Shown: positions 1 through 8,945 of the stretch, piece after piece
How the letters are laid out: each line of letters begins with the position of its first letter
How positions within the stretch are numbered: position 1 is the stretch's first letter
NCBI GenBank assembly: GCA_938002085.1
Contig: CALLAT010000063.1
Coordinates: forward strand, 1-37,509
Source: an uncultured Pseudanabaenaceae cyanobacterium
GTDB taxonomy: Bacteria > Cyanobacteriota > Cyanobacteriia > PCC-9006 > JAAUQQ01
Length of the DNA stretch: 37,509 bases
Reading direction: 5' to 3'
The notes under the pieces: generated by a model
Databases searched by the model: none
The model's input: the letters and a program-made list of their open reading frames with translations, nothing else
Told to the model about the DNA's origin: nothing
Position numbers and translations under genes: made by a program

Positions 1-146
1 CCCTGTCGCACCTGCCCTGTCTTCAAGGTTTTAGTACCGTTCTTGACGATGGCTTCGCTTACACAATAGAGACAAGTCATATCTGCCAAACCTAGAGTAG
101 CTCTATATTATAGCTCTCACTCTCTAGCTGGACAGTGCCGCGATCG

Positions 147-740
147 CTAAAACGATGAACCTGGCTGCTGCAAAAATGCCGCTTCCTCAGCAGTCGTTTG
201 CCGCCCCAGCACCTGATTTCGATGGGGAAATCGCCCAAAGCGTTGAATGACCTCTCGGTGGCGATAGGCATAATCAATCGTACTCGCGCTCTCTCCATCG
301 CCCAGCAATTGCTCAAACAGCGCCACTGACCGTTCTTGGTCACTGAGCTTTTCGCTATGTTCAAAGGGCAAATAGAAGAACCAGCGCTGCGCCGTTGGGC
401 GAGCTTGCTCATTGGTGGCATAGCGATCAAAGCCCTGTATCAGAGCGTGATCTGCCACCGAAACGGCTTCTCCATCGGTGGCAAACGCCTGTGCTGAGCC
501 CCGATACAGGTTGCGTGGGAATTGGTCCAGCAGCAGGAGTAAAGCCAGGCAGCTATCAGAGTCGGCTTTCCAAGACTTAAGCTTGCCCGCCGATGCTGCT
601 TCTACCGTGGAGGCAAAGCGATCGCGAATCTCTTGATCAAACTGAGTGCTCTTGATAAACCAAGCCTTTCGCTGCTTGCCATAGTCCGGGGCATCGGGCG
701 CACCAAACCAAAAATCGAGAACATCCCTTGCACTGGCCAT
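147..740 (-). CDS. DUF924 family protein
   Basis: About 197 residues, the usual size for the DUF924 family, whose biochemical role is not established. The N-terminus carries the family's opening pattern (DVLDFWFG), followed by a mostly helical body with the typical DQFPRNLYRG stretch and, later, RWFFYLPFEHSE. These motifs make the family call firm even though the function is unknown; the fold is TPR-like and soluble. I start at the ATG at 740 rather than the GTG one codon upstream. It is the last gene of the leftward murC-murB-ybaB-phosphatase series, 57 bases after the phosphatase stop, so it is probably transcribed with that gene. Confidence 0.85.
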   Translation of the reverse strand: MASARDVLDFWFGAPDAPDYGKQRKAWFIKSTQFDQEIRDRFASTVEAASAGKLKSWKADSDSCLALLLLLDQFPRNLYRGSAQAFATDGEAVSVADHALIQGFDRYATNEQARPTAQRWFFYLPFEHSEKLSDQERSVALFEQLLGDGESASTIDYAYRHREVIQRFGRFPHRNQVLGRQTTAEEAAFLQQPGSSF

Positions 741-797
741 CACCCTATCCCCGACTTCACTATCCAGTCATTCAATTCGACGAGGCAAAGCCTGAAC

Positions 798-1280
798 CTA
801 CAGCTCCTCTGCCACCACCTTATCCAAAAGCCCCTGGCTCGCATCCATCAACAGGTCAATCACATATTTGAAGCCATCTGCTCCACCGTAGTAGGGGTCA
901 GGGACTTCAGTGTCAGAATGCTCGCTGCAAAAGTCGCACATCATTTTGATCTTGTCAGCGTATTGCCCGCTGCGATCCAAGGCGAGAATGCCGTCGTAGT
1001 TACTGCGATCCATCGCCAGCACGAGATCAAACTCTTCCAGGTCGCTGGGCTCTAGTTGACGCGATCGCCCCCGCATTTCGATCCCCTGGGCATTAGCCGC
1101 CTGGGTCATGCGGCGATCGGGCTTTTCGCCAATGTGATATCCCGAGGTCCCGGCCGAGTCGCACTGAATTTTGTCGCCTAGGCCCGCCTGTTCAATCAGG
1201 TGGTTCATGATGTTTTCAGCTGAAGGCGATCGGCAAATATTGCCCAGACAGACAAACAACAAGCGATAGGGAACAGCCAT
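798..1280 (-). CDS. Low-molecular-weight protein-tyrosine phosphatase
   Basis: A 160-residue cytoplasmic phosphatase. The P-loop CLGNICRS (C-X5-R-S, nucleophile Cys11, Arg17) sits at the N-terminus, and the general-acid loop DPYYGG (Asp about 128) lies near the C-terminus, the two hallmarks of the LMW-PTP family. The enzyme hydrolyses phosphotyrosine on proteins. In bacteria such enzymes often act with tyrosine kinases in polysaccharide export, but no such kinase is in this window. I use the ATG at 1280, which gives MAVPYRLLFVC; an upstream in-frame start would add six residues with no support. It lies downstream of a strong terminator that follows ybaB, so it may have its own promoter in the 135-base gap. 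Confidence 0.93.
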   Translation of the reverse strand: MAVPYRLLFVCLGNICRSPSAENIMNHLIEQAGLGDKIQCDSAGTSGYHIGEKPDRRMTQAANAQGIEMRGRSRQLEPSDLEEFDLVLAMDRSNYDGILALDRSGQYADKIKMMCDFCSEHSDTEVPDPYYGGADGFKYVIDLLMDASQGLLDKVVAEEL

Positions 1281-1331
1281 AGCATCCAAGAAAAACAACG
1301 CCAGAGGAGACTCGCTCCAATTCTAAAATCT

Positions 1332-1369
1332 CAAAAAGAGAGGGGACTGGCTAGGCCAATCCCCTCTCT
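1332..1369 (-). terminator. Intrinsic terminator after ybaB
   Basis: Arms 1337-1346 and 1360-1369 (AGAGAGGGGA / TCCCCTCTCT) are perfect complements. On the minus strand the hairpin is followed by five T (1332-1336). It lies about 50 bases past the ybaB stop, so it should end the murC-murB-ybaB transcript. Confidence 0.85.
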
Positions 1370-1415
1370 CAAAGAAACGAGGAGAAGTCTATCTCTCCCT
1401 CAAATCTCTAACGAA

Positions 1416-1763
1416 TTACAAGCCAGGAATATTCAAACCACTGGTCAGCTCTTCCATCCGGCCACGCATGGTGTCCGTAGACTTCTGATAAGCCTCTTTC
1501 ATCGCCGCAGTCACGAGATCAGAAAGAACTTCCTCACCTTCTTTTAAGGCTTCAGCAGTAATCTCAGTGCGAATAGGCTCCTGGTTACCCGTCAGAACAA
1601 CCTTGACCATACCGCCACCAGCCTGACCTTCAATCTCCATTTTCTCCAGTTCTTCCTGGAGTTCCTTTGCACCCTCTTGGACTTGCTGAGCTTTTTTGAA
1701 AGCCTCAGTGAGTTCCTTCATCTTACCGAGGCCGAAGCCGCCACCAAATCCTTTACCGCTCAT
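1416..1763 (-). CDS. ybaB: YbaB/EbfC family nucleoid-associated protein
   Basis: A 115-residue small DNA-binding protein of the YbaB/EbfC family, which forms dimers that bind DNA and influence nucleoid structure. Visible features are a Gly-rich start ([18 protein letters not shown]), a long charged helix (about residues 12-45), and the conserved core [16 protein letters not shown] followed by a helix with [15 protein letters not shown]. An upstream in-frame start adds 34 residues unlike the family, so I use the ATG at 1763. It sits 157 bases after murB; the murB-ybaB neighbourhood is, from memory, common in cyanobacteria. A strong terminator follows. Confidence 0.9.
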   Translation of the reverse strand: MSGKGFGGGFGLGKMKELTEAFKKAQQVQEGAKELQEELEKMEIEGQAGGGMVKVVLTGNQEPIRTEITAEALKEGEEVLSDLVTAAMKEAYQKSTDTMRGRMEELTSGLNIPGL

Positions 1764-1920
1764 ATTGTTATTGGTCTCAATTGATCTTGAATTCAGGCGA
1801 GCCCCAGCCAATCTAGCGGGGTAGATTCCGCAGAAAGCCTTATGGAGTGCCAATTTGCCAAACACACTCTATCACTCTTCGAGAGGAATATTCGCCAGAG
1901 CAAAGGTGGGAAAGCCCTAC

Positions 1921-2853
1921 CTAGGCGGGCTGGAAATTCCCCAACATCTTCACTTCGGGATGGAGATCCAGAGCAAAGCGATCCTGAACCGTATTTTGCA
2001 CATGACGAATCAGATGGAAAATATCCTGAGCCTTTGCATCTCCAGCATTGAGGATGAAATTGGCATGACGTTCAGCAACCTTAGCCCCGCCAATGCGGTA
2101 TCCCTTCAGGCCCAGTTCTTCAATCAAGCGACCCGCACTCTCTGGCACAGGATTGCGGAAAACACTACCGCAACTGGGACGATCATAGGGCTGAGTCGCC
2201 TTGCGAGCCCGCAAGGCCTGGTTCGTTTCCTGCTTAACCAACTGAGGGTCAAATCCAGGAGCCATTTGCAAGGTTGCATTCAAAACGATGTAGTCGCTGC
2301 CCTGAATCGAGGAATGGCGATAGCTGTACTGCAACTGATCTGGTGTCCATAGCTCAATGCCATTTGGCCCCAAGACCTTTGCACTCAAGAAGCAATCTGA
2401 CATGCAACCGCCGTGGGCACCAGCATTCATAACCACGGCACCACCAATGGTTCCAGGGATGCCAACGGCCCATTCAAATCCTCGCCAACCGCGACGAGCC
2501 ATGCGACGAGACAGCGCTGGCAGGGGAGTCCCCGCCGCCACTTCCACCTGACCTTCGTCTTCATCCACAACAAAGCGCTTGAGGAAGCGCATCGAAATCA
2601 CAAGACCTGGAAGACCTTCATCACTAATCAAAAGATTAGAACCAGACCCCAAGACTGTAATAGGCAAGGATTCAGACTGGGCCCAAGCCACGCAGGCTTC
2701 AAGGTCATGGGTTGAACGCGGCTCGGCATACCATTCAGCCTGACCTCCTACGCGAAAGGAGGTATAGGGCGCTAGGTCTACCGCACGGCGCACAATCGGG
2801 GGGGCACACATTACAACAGCGGAAGGACGTTCCTGAGTGGGCAGTGAAAGCAT
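1921..2853 (-). CDS. murB: UDP-N-acetylenolpyruvoylglucosamine reductase MurB
   Basis: A 310-residue flavoenzyme that reduces UDP-GlcNAc-enolpyruvate to UDP-MurNAc with NADPH, the second committed step of peptidoglycan synthesis. FAD-binding motifs are present: YTSFRVGGQAEWY, then GSGSNLLISDEGLPG and GIPGTIGGAVVMNAGAHGG. The catalytic Ser lies in CGSVFRNP and the C-terminal catalytic Glu in LHPEV. The shorter type II layout fits. It follows murC by 99 bases on the same strand, so the two probably share a transcript. The ATG at 2853 has little visible Shine-Dalgarno sequence. Confidence 0.97.
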   Translation of the reverse strand: MLSLPTQERPSAVVMCAPPIVRRAVDLAPYTSFRVGGQAEWYAEPRSTHDLEACVAWAQSESLPITVLGSGSNLLISDEGLPGLVISMRFLKRFVVDEDEGQVEVAAGTPLPALSRRMARRGWRGFEWAVGIPGTIGGAVVMNAGAHGGCMSDCFLSAKVLGPNGIELWTPDQLQYSYRHSSIQGSDYIVLNATLQMAPGFDPQLVKQETNQALRARKATQPYDRPSCGSVFRNPVPESAGRLIEELGLKGYRIGGAKVAERHANFILNAGDAKAQDIFHLIRHVQNTVQDRFALDLHPEVKMLGNFQPA

Positions 2854-2952
2854 TTGAGTCCAGTCACTAAAGAGGTTGGGAAATCCCTATCTATCGCGAT
2901 CTACGGAACATCCAGGGTCAGCTCCGGTCGATTTAGCTTGGCAAAAGGTTAA

Positions 2953-4473
2953 TTAGCTAGCTGAATCAAAATATGCGACCAAGTCAGGAATAACTTGATT
3001 TAGGTTACCCGCACCTAAAAATAAAGCAAGGTCATGGGGCCTCAGGGTTTTTCGCAGGCGATCGCCCACTGCCTCCAATGAACCGCCATAGGATACATTC
3101 TTATGCTGCAAAGAAATGGCATCCACGAGCTGTTGCCCGCCAGCGAGACCACCGGGATCTTTCTCACCGGCACTGTACACGTCGCAAACTATAACTTCGT
3201 CTGCATTCTTAAAACATTCAGCAAAGTCATCCATCAAAGCCTTAGTACGGCTGTAACGGTGGGGTTGAAACACTGCCACAATGCGCTTTGGCAAGACAGG
3301 CAATCGAGTACTTTCAGTCTCAATCTGCAATCGAGCAGCCCCTAAAGTTGCCAGCAATTCACTGGGATGATGCGCATAATCTTCAACGAAGACAATGCCA
3401 TTAGCATGGCCACGATATTCAAATCGGCGGCGCGCCCCTTCGTAAGTGGAAATTGCCTTGGCGATCGCCTCAAATGGCAGGCCAGCATAGCGGGCCACAG
3501 CAACAGCAGCCAAGGCATTGCTCAAATTGTGAGCACCTAGCAGAGCCACTGACATCTCACCCAGGAGCTCACCCTTCTCCCAAACGCGGGCCGTAGTACC
3601 ACTCCCTGCGTAGTTAATCTCATCAACCGCATAGTCAGCGCCACTGCTTCGGTCCAAGCTGTAGGTGATGCTTAAATCCATGCGATCGCGAACATTCTCA
3701 CAGTCAATACAGCCCACTAAAAGGTCACAACGCTCAGCGAACTTCCGAAACGTTGCAACAACGGCTTCAAGGTCCTCATAGTGGTCGGGATGATCCAACT
3801 CCATATTGGTGATCACTCCCATGTGAGGAGAAAACTTCACCAAAGAGCCATCGGACTCATCAGCCTCTGCCACTAGAAAGTCGCTCTGCCCCAAGCGGGC
3901 ATTGCCACCCAAAGCATTGACCTCTCCGCCAATGACAACCGTAGGGTCAGCGCCAGCCTCAGTCATCACATAGCTGATCATGCCGCTAGTCGTCGTTTTC
4001 CCGTGAGTACCCGCCACAGCGATGGACTTAGAGCGAGTTTCAATTAACGCCGCGAGAATATCTGAACGGTGGAAAATTGGACATCCCATTGCCTTGGCAG
4101 CACTGTATTCAGCATTGTCAGCATGAATAGCAGTAGAGCAAACAACTTGAGGCAAATAGTCTTCGTCAAGCTCCTGAAGCTTGAGCTCAACCGCAGTCTG
4201 GGTCAGCGTAGCAGTCGCTCCCGCAGCTTCAGCCTGCTCATAATCCGAAGCCTTTGCAGAAGGTTGGAAATAATAAAGATTCTCAGCTCGCTGACCTAAG
4301 AAAACATGGGCACCCAAAGACTCCAAACGAGCTGTAATGGAGGACTGCCTAACATCCGACCCCGAAACAGGCAATTTTTTTTCTGCCACAATTTGGGCCA
4401 AAGCGGACATTCCGATGCCACCAATTCCAATGAAATGAAATGGTTTACCGGAAAAGTCGACAGCTTGCGTCAT
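2953..4473 (-). CDS. murC: UDP-N-acetylmuramate--L-alanine ligase MurC
   Basis: A 506-residue ATP-dependent ligase that adds L-Ala to UDP-MurNAc. Domains: N-terminal UDP-binding Rossmann fold with IGIGGIGMSALA (about 16-27), central Mur ligase ATPase with GTHGKTT (about 155-161), and C-terminal domain with DDYAHHPSE-like EDYAHHPSE. A stretch of about 45 residues between GQRAEN and the VVCSTAI strand is longer than in E. coli MurC; my recollection of other cyanobacterial MurC proteins shows a similar insertion, so I treat it as a lineage trait. The ATG at 4473 is favoured over an in-frame GTG five codons upstream because GAGGAG lies at good spacing before it. Confidence 0.97.
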   Translation of the reverse strand: MTQAVDFSGKPFHFIGIGGIGMSALAQIVAEKKLPVSGSDVRQSSITARLESLGAHVFLGQRAENLYYFQPSAKASDYEQAEAAGATATLTQTAVELKLQELDEDYLPQVVCSTAIHADNAEYSAAKAMGCPIFHRSDILAALIETRSKSIAVAGTHGKTTTSGMISYVMTEAGADPTVVIGGEVNALGGNARLGQSDFLVAEADESDGSLVKFSPHMGVITNMELDHPDHYEDLEAVVATFRKFAERCDLLVGCIDCENVRDRMDLSITYSLDRSSGADYAVDEINYAGSGTTARVWEKGELLGEMSVALLGAHNLSNALAAVAVARYAGLPFEAIAKAISTYEGARRRFEYRGHANGIVFVEDYAHHPSELLATLGAARLQIETESTRLPVLPKRIVAVFQPHRYSRTKALMDDFAECFKNADEVIVCDVYSAGEKDPGGLAGGQQLVDAISLQHKNVSYGGSLEAVGDRLRKTLRPHDLALFLGAGNLNQVIPDLVAYFDSAS

Positions 4474-5296
4474 TTGTACTCCTCGCACACCACATTAGCT
4501 AGAGCCGGGGGAACTACCTCGTCCAATCAAGCAATGTCCTAATCTGAGAACAACGCAATGATTGATTAAGGGATGCCATCTTTCAGGCGTCATCATAGTA
4601 TCAGCAATCGATAATCTCCAATAATGATTCGTAACATCAATCAGAAACAATCAGAAGTGCTTACTAGAAGCCACTTCATCAGACCAAACCAAACATTATT
4701 TTAATCATCAGAAGAAATAGCGCTTGTGCCCAGAAGCAATTCGTGCTGATGAGAAACAATTTATTCAAAAGGATCTTAATGCTTGTCTTATAGGACAAAT
4801 GGGCAAAGCCCTCACCAGCCTGTCATCGATTCTAGTGAGGCAAGCGTCATTCACTCACCAAATAGTCGCCCAACATTGCTGGTTGCGATTCAAGAGTCCA
4901 TCGAAGGTGCGTCGAAGTTCAAAGCGCAACAATGACAGACATAAGAAGGTAGTTAGTAATGCATTGGCTATTTGAAAGCCGTATTTAGGGCAAAGTCAAG
5001 CCTGAACCTGCAGCTCAATCCCAAGTCAGGATTAGATGTTTTCCAAAAATTCACTGAACAAACTAAATGGCTGCTTACACATTAAACAAACGTTTCCCCC
5101 AAAGCACTCTCAAATTAAATAGATAAGTAACGATCTCTACAGTTCTCCAATTATCAGTCCTCAAGTGAGGGTCAAGGTTAGATCGCCCCAACGAAAGGTT
5201 CTGAGATTTTCTTGAGCGTTGGGGGATCGTTTATGAGATATAGTTATGTAAATCAATGAGTATTTACACCTGTCGTTATAGAAGGGGGATGTCGCA
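4474..5296. other. 0.8 kb gap between murC and gap2
   Basis: AT-richer than its surroundings. It should hold the divergent promoters of murC and gap2. No tRNA or known RNA is recognisable. Open frames exist (for example 4724-4975 +, and a 50-codon frame at 4783-4935 + with a TTG start) but none shows a family. Nearest gap2 there is a TATAGT box and a perfect inverted repeat, listed separately. A 20-base stretch at about 4995-5015 nearly repeats one at about 785-805. Confidence 0.5.
5239..5268 (+). promoter_or_regulatory. Inverted repeat and possible -10 box upstream of gap2
   Basis: TGTAAAT (5247-5253) and ATTTACA (5262-5268) are perfect complements separated by 8 bases, ending 28 bases before the gap2 start. 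A TATAGT hexamer (5239-5244) directly precedes it and could be a -10 box; the nearest -35-like TTGAGC (5212-5217) is 21 bases away, longer than ideal. The half-site spacing matches neither NtcA (GTA-N8-TAC) nor the CRP pattern, so the regulator is unknown. Confidence 0.4.
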
Positions 5297-6304
5297 GTGA
5301 TTCGAGTCGCGATTAATGGTTTTGGACGTATTGGTAGAAACTTCCTGCGCTGCTGGCTTCAGCGTGAGAACAGCAACATCGACATTGTTGGCATTAACAA
5401 CACGTCCGAGCCTTCCACCGCTGCGCACCTGCTCAAGTATGATTCGCTGCTAGGTCGCCTGGATGCTGATATCCATGCTGATAAGACAGCGATGACAATT
5501 GATGGCCGCACCATCAAATGTGTTTCTGACCGTAACCCTCTCAATATGCCTTGGAAAGAGTGGGAAGTAGATTTGGTCATCGAATCTACTGGCGTGTTTG
5601 TTACCGAAGAAGGTGCTGGTAAGCACATTCAGGCGGGTGCTAAAAAAGTTCTAATCACTGCACCTGGTAAGGGCGGCAACGTTGCCACCTACGTCATGGG
5701 CGTTAACGATGGTGAGTTCGACAAGAACGCCAAAATCCTGAGTAACGCAAGTTGCACCACGAACTGCCTAGCTCCTGTGGTTAAAGTTCTCCATGAGAAC
5801 TTTGGCATCGTAAAAGGCACCATGACCACCACTCACAGCTATACCGGTGACCAGCGTTTGCTGGATGCTAGCCACCGTGACCCTCGTCGCGCTCGCGCCG
5901 CAGCTGTGAACATCGTTCCTACTACCACTGGTGCTGCTAAGGCCGTTGCCTTGGTCATCCCTGAGATGAAGGGAAAGTTGAACGGTATTGCATTGCGCGT
6001 ACCCACCCCCAACGTATCCATCGTTGACTTGGTTGCTGAAGTTGCAAAGCCCACCATCACCGAACAGGTGAATGATGCTTTCAAGAAGGCTTCTGAGACC
6101 ACAATGAAAGGCATTTTGGGCTACACCGAAGAGCCTTTAGTCTCCATTGACTACCGTGGCATGAATGATTCCTGCATGCTTGACTCCAGCCTGACTTTGG
6201 TCATGGATGGCAACATGGTCAAGGTTGTTGCTTGGTACGACAACGAGTGGGGCTACAGCCAGCGCGTTCTCGATTTGGCTGAGCTGGTTTCCACCAACTG
6301 GTAA
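5297..6304 (+). CDS. gap2: Glyceraldehyde-3-phosphate dehydrogenase, Gap2 type
   Basis: A 335-residue enzyme interconverting 1,3-bisphosphoglycerate and glyceraldehyde-3-phosphate; Gap2 is the photosynthetic, Calvin-cycle isoform able to use NADPH. Evidence: NAD(P)-binding NGFGRIGRN (7-15), catalytic SNASCTTNC (Cys153), [17 protein letters not shown] and the C-terminal [12 protein letters not shown]; overall it follows Gap2 of other cyanobacteria closely. The usual Asp after GIN in the cofactor loop is Asn here (GINNTSEP, Asn35). Start is GTG at 5297 with a GGGGG tract just upstream. It is monocistronic, flanked by a regulatory inverted repeat and a strong terminator. Confidence 0.97.
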   Translation: MIRVAINGFGRIGRNFLRCWLQRENSNIDIVGINNTSEPSTAAHLLKYDSLLGRLDADIHADKTAMTIDGRTIKCVSDRNPLNMPWKEWEVDLVIESTGVFVTEEGAGKHIQAGAKKVLITAPGKGGNVATYVMGVNDGEFDKNAKILSNASCTTNCLAPVVKVLHENFGIVKGTMTTTHSYTGDQRLLDASHRDPRRARAAAVNIVPTTTGAAKAVALVIPEMKGKLNGIALRVPTPNVSIVDLVAEVAKPTITEQVNDAFKKASETTMKGILGYTEEPLVSIDYRGMNDSCMLDSSLTLVMDGNMVKVVAWYDNEWGYSQRVLDLAELVSTNW

Positions 6305-6330
6305 TCGCTCTAGTCAACTAGTTTGATTGA

Positions 6331-6368
6331 AAAGAGGGTGGCACGATTCATTGTGCCACCCTCTTTTT
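6331..6368 (+). terminator. Intrinsic terminator after gap2
   Basis: Arms AAAGAGGGTGGCAC (6331-6344) and GTGCCACCCTCTTT (6353-6366) are perfectly complementary with an 8-base loop and a T run. The hairpin lies between the convergent gap2 and thiL genes and could serve both, though the T run is better on the plus strand. Confidence 0.9.
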
Positions 6369-6391
6369 CTTGATTTTGGCGATTCTACAAC

Positions 6392-7432
6392 TTATGAAAA
6401 GTGCTGAAAGCCCGATTCAAGGTCGAGCCTTCGTCGAATACCGCCTTCTTGTAATAGAAGTACCTCAGAATTTGCTGTGATCTGCCCAATCGTCACAGCC
6501 GTAAAAGATGGTTCTCCACAAATCTGAGCAGCCAGTTGAGGCTCCATGCACAACACGAGTTCAAAATCTTCACCACCATAGAGAACACAGTTCAAAGCCT
6601 GATCTGACAAAGAACGAAGAGCTTGAGGCATCGGAATGGCATCTGCAAAAACCTTCGCACCGACTCCACTGGCACGGCAGAGTTGAAAGATAGCGTCGCC
6701 TAGGCCATCACTGCTATCCATCGCCGTGACCCAATGCTCGCCTGAGCGCCCACGACGAACAAAGGCTCGAAAGCTTTCGACCCAATCTAGCCTGGGTCGA
6801 GGGTATTGATGCTGGCGTATGAGTTCATCTTGAAGCGATCGCTCCCCACTATCTGCTCCATGGAAAATATCGAGCGGTTCACCAAGTAACAAAGCTAAGC
6901 CAGCCCTGGCCCCACCGTGACTTCCGGTCACCACAATGGCATCACCCACTTGAGCCGTCTTCCGCTGCCAAGCGAACTGAGGCTCCACCTGACCCAAAGC
7001 AGTAATCGCGATCGCCCGCTGCTCCGCTCTACACACATCCCCACCCACAATGGGAATACCGTAGATCGCTAAACAATCAGCCATTCCCCGATAAAGCTGT
7101 TCCACCCAAAAAACAGGACAGTTGGGCGGCAAAGAGAGGCCCACCGTAATGCCCAAGCCTGTTGCCCCCATTGCGGCCAAATCTGATAAATTTGCGGCCA
7201 CGGCTCGCCAGCCAGCAGAGTGGGGCGGGGTCGTGCGATCGCTAAAATGCACGCCATCCACCAGTACATCTGTCGTTACCACCAACTGCTGACCCGGTGC
7301 TGGAGTCAGCAACGCTGCGTCATCCCCCACAACGTCCGTAGGGCAATAGGATTTCAGTAACCGCAACAGCCCCTGTTCTCCCAGCTCAGCAATGGTTAGG
7401 CCTGGGTCATCCAATCGTTCAGCAAAAGTCAA
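6392..7432 (-). CDS. thiL: Thiamine-monophosphate kinase ThiL
   Basis: A 346-residue kinase that phosphorylates thiamine monophosphate to thiamine diphosphate, the last step of cofactor synthesis. Recognisable family motifs: GDDAALL near residue 37 and the following TTDVLVDGVHF with metal-binding Asp, then NLSDLAAMGA, the glycine-rich GGDVCRA, VTGSHGGARAGL and the substrate loop MDSSDGLGDA. Length is normal. The start is TTG at 7432: a TGA stop lies directly upstream in frame and GGAG precedes the TTG at about nine bases. It is convergent with gap2; no other thiamine genes are nearby. Confidence 0.95.
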   Translation of the reverse strand: MTFAERLDDPGLTIAELGEQGLLRLLKSYCPTDVVGDDAALLTPAPGQQLVVTTDVLVDGVHFSDRTTPPHSAGWRAVAANLSDLAAMGATGLGITVGLSLPPNCPVFWVEQLYRGMADCLAIYGIPIVGGDVCRAEQRAIAITALGQVEPQFAWQRKTAQVGDAIVVTGSHGGARAGLALLLGEPLDIFHGADSGERSLQDELIRQHQYPRPRLDWVESFRAFVRRGRSGEHWVTAMDSSDGLGDAIFQLCRASGVGAKVFADAIPMPQALRSLSDQALNCVLYGGEDFELVLCMEPQLAAQICGEPSFTAVTIGQITANSEVLLLQEGGIRRRLDLESGFQHFS

Positions 7433-7470
7433 TGGCCATCACTCCACGGGCGCATCGCTCCGATACATTC

Positions 7471-7539
7471 CACAAAAAAAGGTAATCGGCCAGTCCTAGG
7501 GAAACTTTTAATCCCCATAGAGCGATAACCGATTACCTT
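7471..7539 (-). terminator. Intrinsic terminator after the cyclophilin gene
   Basis: AAGGTAATCGG (7479-7489) pairs perfectly with CCGATTACCTT (7529-7539); on the minus strand the second arm runs straight into seven T (about 7473-7480). The loop is long, 39 bases. It lies 36 bases beyond the cyclophilin stop and upstream of thiL, so thiL should need its own promoter or read-through. Confidence 0.7.
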
Positions 7540-7574
7540 GCGATCCAATCTAACTTGCCGAGAACTAGCAGGTC

Positions 7575-8717
7575 TTAGGAACCTTTGACCAAGTTCTCCG
7601 CACCCTCAAGAACCGTGGCCGAAACGATCTTGTCACCCGCGATCATTTCCTTCAAGACATTCTCCCCATCAATCACATAGCCAAATGCGGCATAACGACC
7701 ATCAATGAGATTGAGGCCCGCAGGAGTCATCTCAGGTTCAAAAAGGAAGAAGAAAAACTGGGAGGAGCCGGCATTAACATCCTCACTAGGACGGGCCATA
7801 CCCACCGTGCCATAGGCAGAGAAAGGCAACACAGGCAGGGAATTAAATAGCCCCAAATCTTCTAGGGTATTGCCATACTCAGGCAAGGTTTCACCTTCAA
7901 CCCGCACCTCAAAAGGGATATCGCGCTGTTGCTTTGTTTTGGGATCAACAAAGCCTTCGGCAGGGCCGTCAGGGTCGCCAGCCTGGAGAACATAGGATTC
8001 ATCCGCACGGGTAAAAGCCAAGCCGTCATAAAAGCCTCGCTGCACCAAATCCACAAAGTTACCCGCCGTCACCGGAGCATTATAGCCATCGACAACGAAG
8101 GTGACATCTCCTTGAGAAGTAGAGAGCAGAACCGTTGCCCGCCCCTTGAGCTGGGGCAAACTGCTATATTCTTCCGGCACATCAAAGGGGAACTCACCCA
8201 CCATTAACTCTTCAACCTGGCCGACTTGATCCAACAAACGGCTACGAGTATTCCAAATAACCGTTTTGAATTTTGCGTCCACGGCTTCATTCACCTCGCC
8301 CAAACCCACCTTAATATCAGCTAAGAGCGCTTCTGCTTCAGGTCGATTGGCCTCAGGAATAGCGGCTAAGACTTTGTCTCCCCGCAAGTTGAGATTCTTC
8401 TCAGCTTGCTTCACATGGCGCCGAATGGAGTTCCAACGCTTACTCCCTCGCAAATCACCAGAAATATCCTCCAGCTCCTTCTGAACCTTACGCATCTCCG
8501 GCGATTCAATCGGCAATGCGTAGCGCAGCAAGGCACGGCTATCAGTAACAGCATCCCCAGGAGGCAGGTTAGCCAAGCTCTCCTGGGGGGCTACGAATAG
8601 ACCCATCGCCAAAATCAGAACACAGACCCAGGGAGTCAAACCTTTAGCTCCCTGGGGACTGAATGCCCAGCATCGGCGAACAGCAGCATGAATGAAGCGG
8701 CGGAGGGCAAATAGCAT
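7575..8717 (-). CDS. CYP38/TLP40-like cyclophilin-type peptidyl-prolyl isomerase
   Basis: 380 residues. An N-terminal hydrophobic segment (about 30-48) ends in SLA-NLPPG, a signal peptide pointing to the thylakoid lumen or periplasm. Residues about 60-190 form the helical N-terminal domain (KELEDISGDLRGSKRW and the following helices) typical of plant CYP38/TLP40; residues about 195-375 are the cyclophilin fold (VTAGNFVDLVQRGFYDGLAFTR, GTVGMAR, AGSSQFFFFL). In plants CYP38 assists photosystem II assembly and its isomerase site is degenerate; by homology this protein is likely a photosystem II assembly factor rather than an active isomerase. It is divergent from efp and has its own terminator. 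Confidence 0.9.
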   Translation of the reverse strand: MLFALRRFIHAAVRRCWAFSPQGAKGLTPWVCVLILAMGLFVAPQESLANLPPGDAVTDSRALLRYALPIESPEMRKVQKELEDISGDLRGSKRWNSIRRHVKQAEKNLNLRGDKVLAAIPEANRPEAEALLADIKVGLGEVNEAVDAKFKTVIWNTRSRLLDQVGQVEELMVGEFPFDVPEEYSSLPQLKGRATVLLSTSQGDVTFVVDGYNAPVTAGNFVDLVQRGFYDGLAFTRADESYVLQAGDPDGPAEGFVDPKTKQQRDIPFEVRVEGETLPEYGNTLEDLGLFNSLPVLPFSAYGTVGMARPSEDVNAGSSQFFFFLFEPEMTPAGLNLIDGRYAAFGYVIDGENVLKEMIAGDKIVSATVLEGAENLVKGS

Positions 8718-8945
8718 AACGATGTTAAGGACCTGTGATGATGGCGAAATCAGAATGAATGGAAATTCAACGAATTCGAAAAAAGGGCGCAGCAGCTAGC
8801 ATCCTAAGCCTTAATTTTGCCACAGGATCTTCGAGGAATGGACAAGAGCCGCCTGCAAAGCAAGCTGCTTCTAGCCCAGGCCATAAAATCCCGCCAGCGG
8901 GCGGTAAAATGGGGTGCTGACGATTCTGCAAAGACTTCTAAGACC

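Noticed and set aside
4471-4490. ACTCCTCGCACACC, similar to the core of the cyanobacterial small RNA Yfr1 (ACTCCTCACAC).
   Set aside because: It is only the complement of the murC ribosome binding site, differs in the core, and has no flanking hairpins.
4724-4975. 83-codon plus-strand ORF in the murC-gap2 gap.
   Set aside because: No recognisable domain and no ribosome binding site; it competes with another open frame over the same bases.
8817-8945. In-frame upstream extension of efp (43 codons).
   Set aside because: EF-P proteins begin at the MISSNDF-like start; the extension is non-homologous leader.
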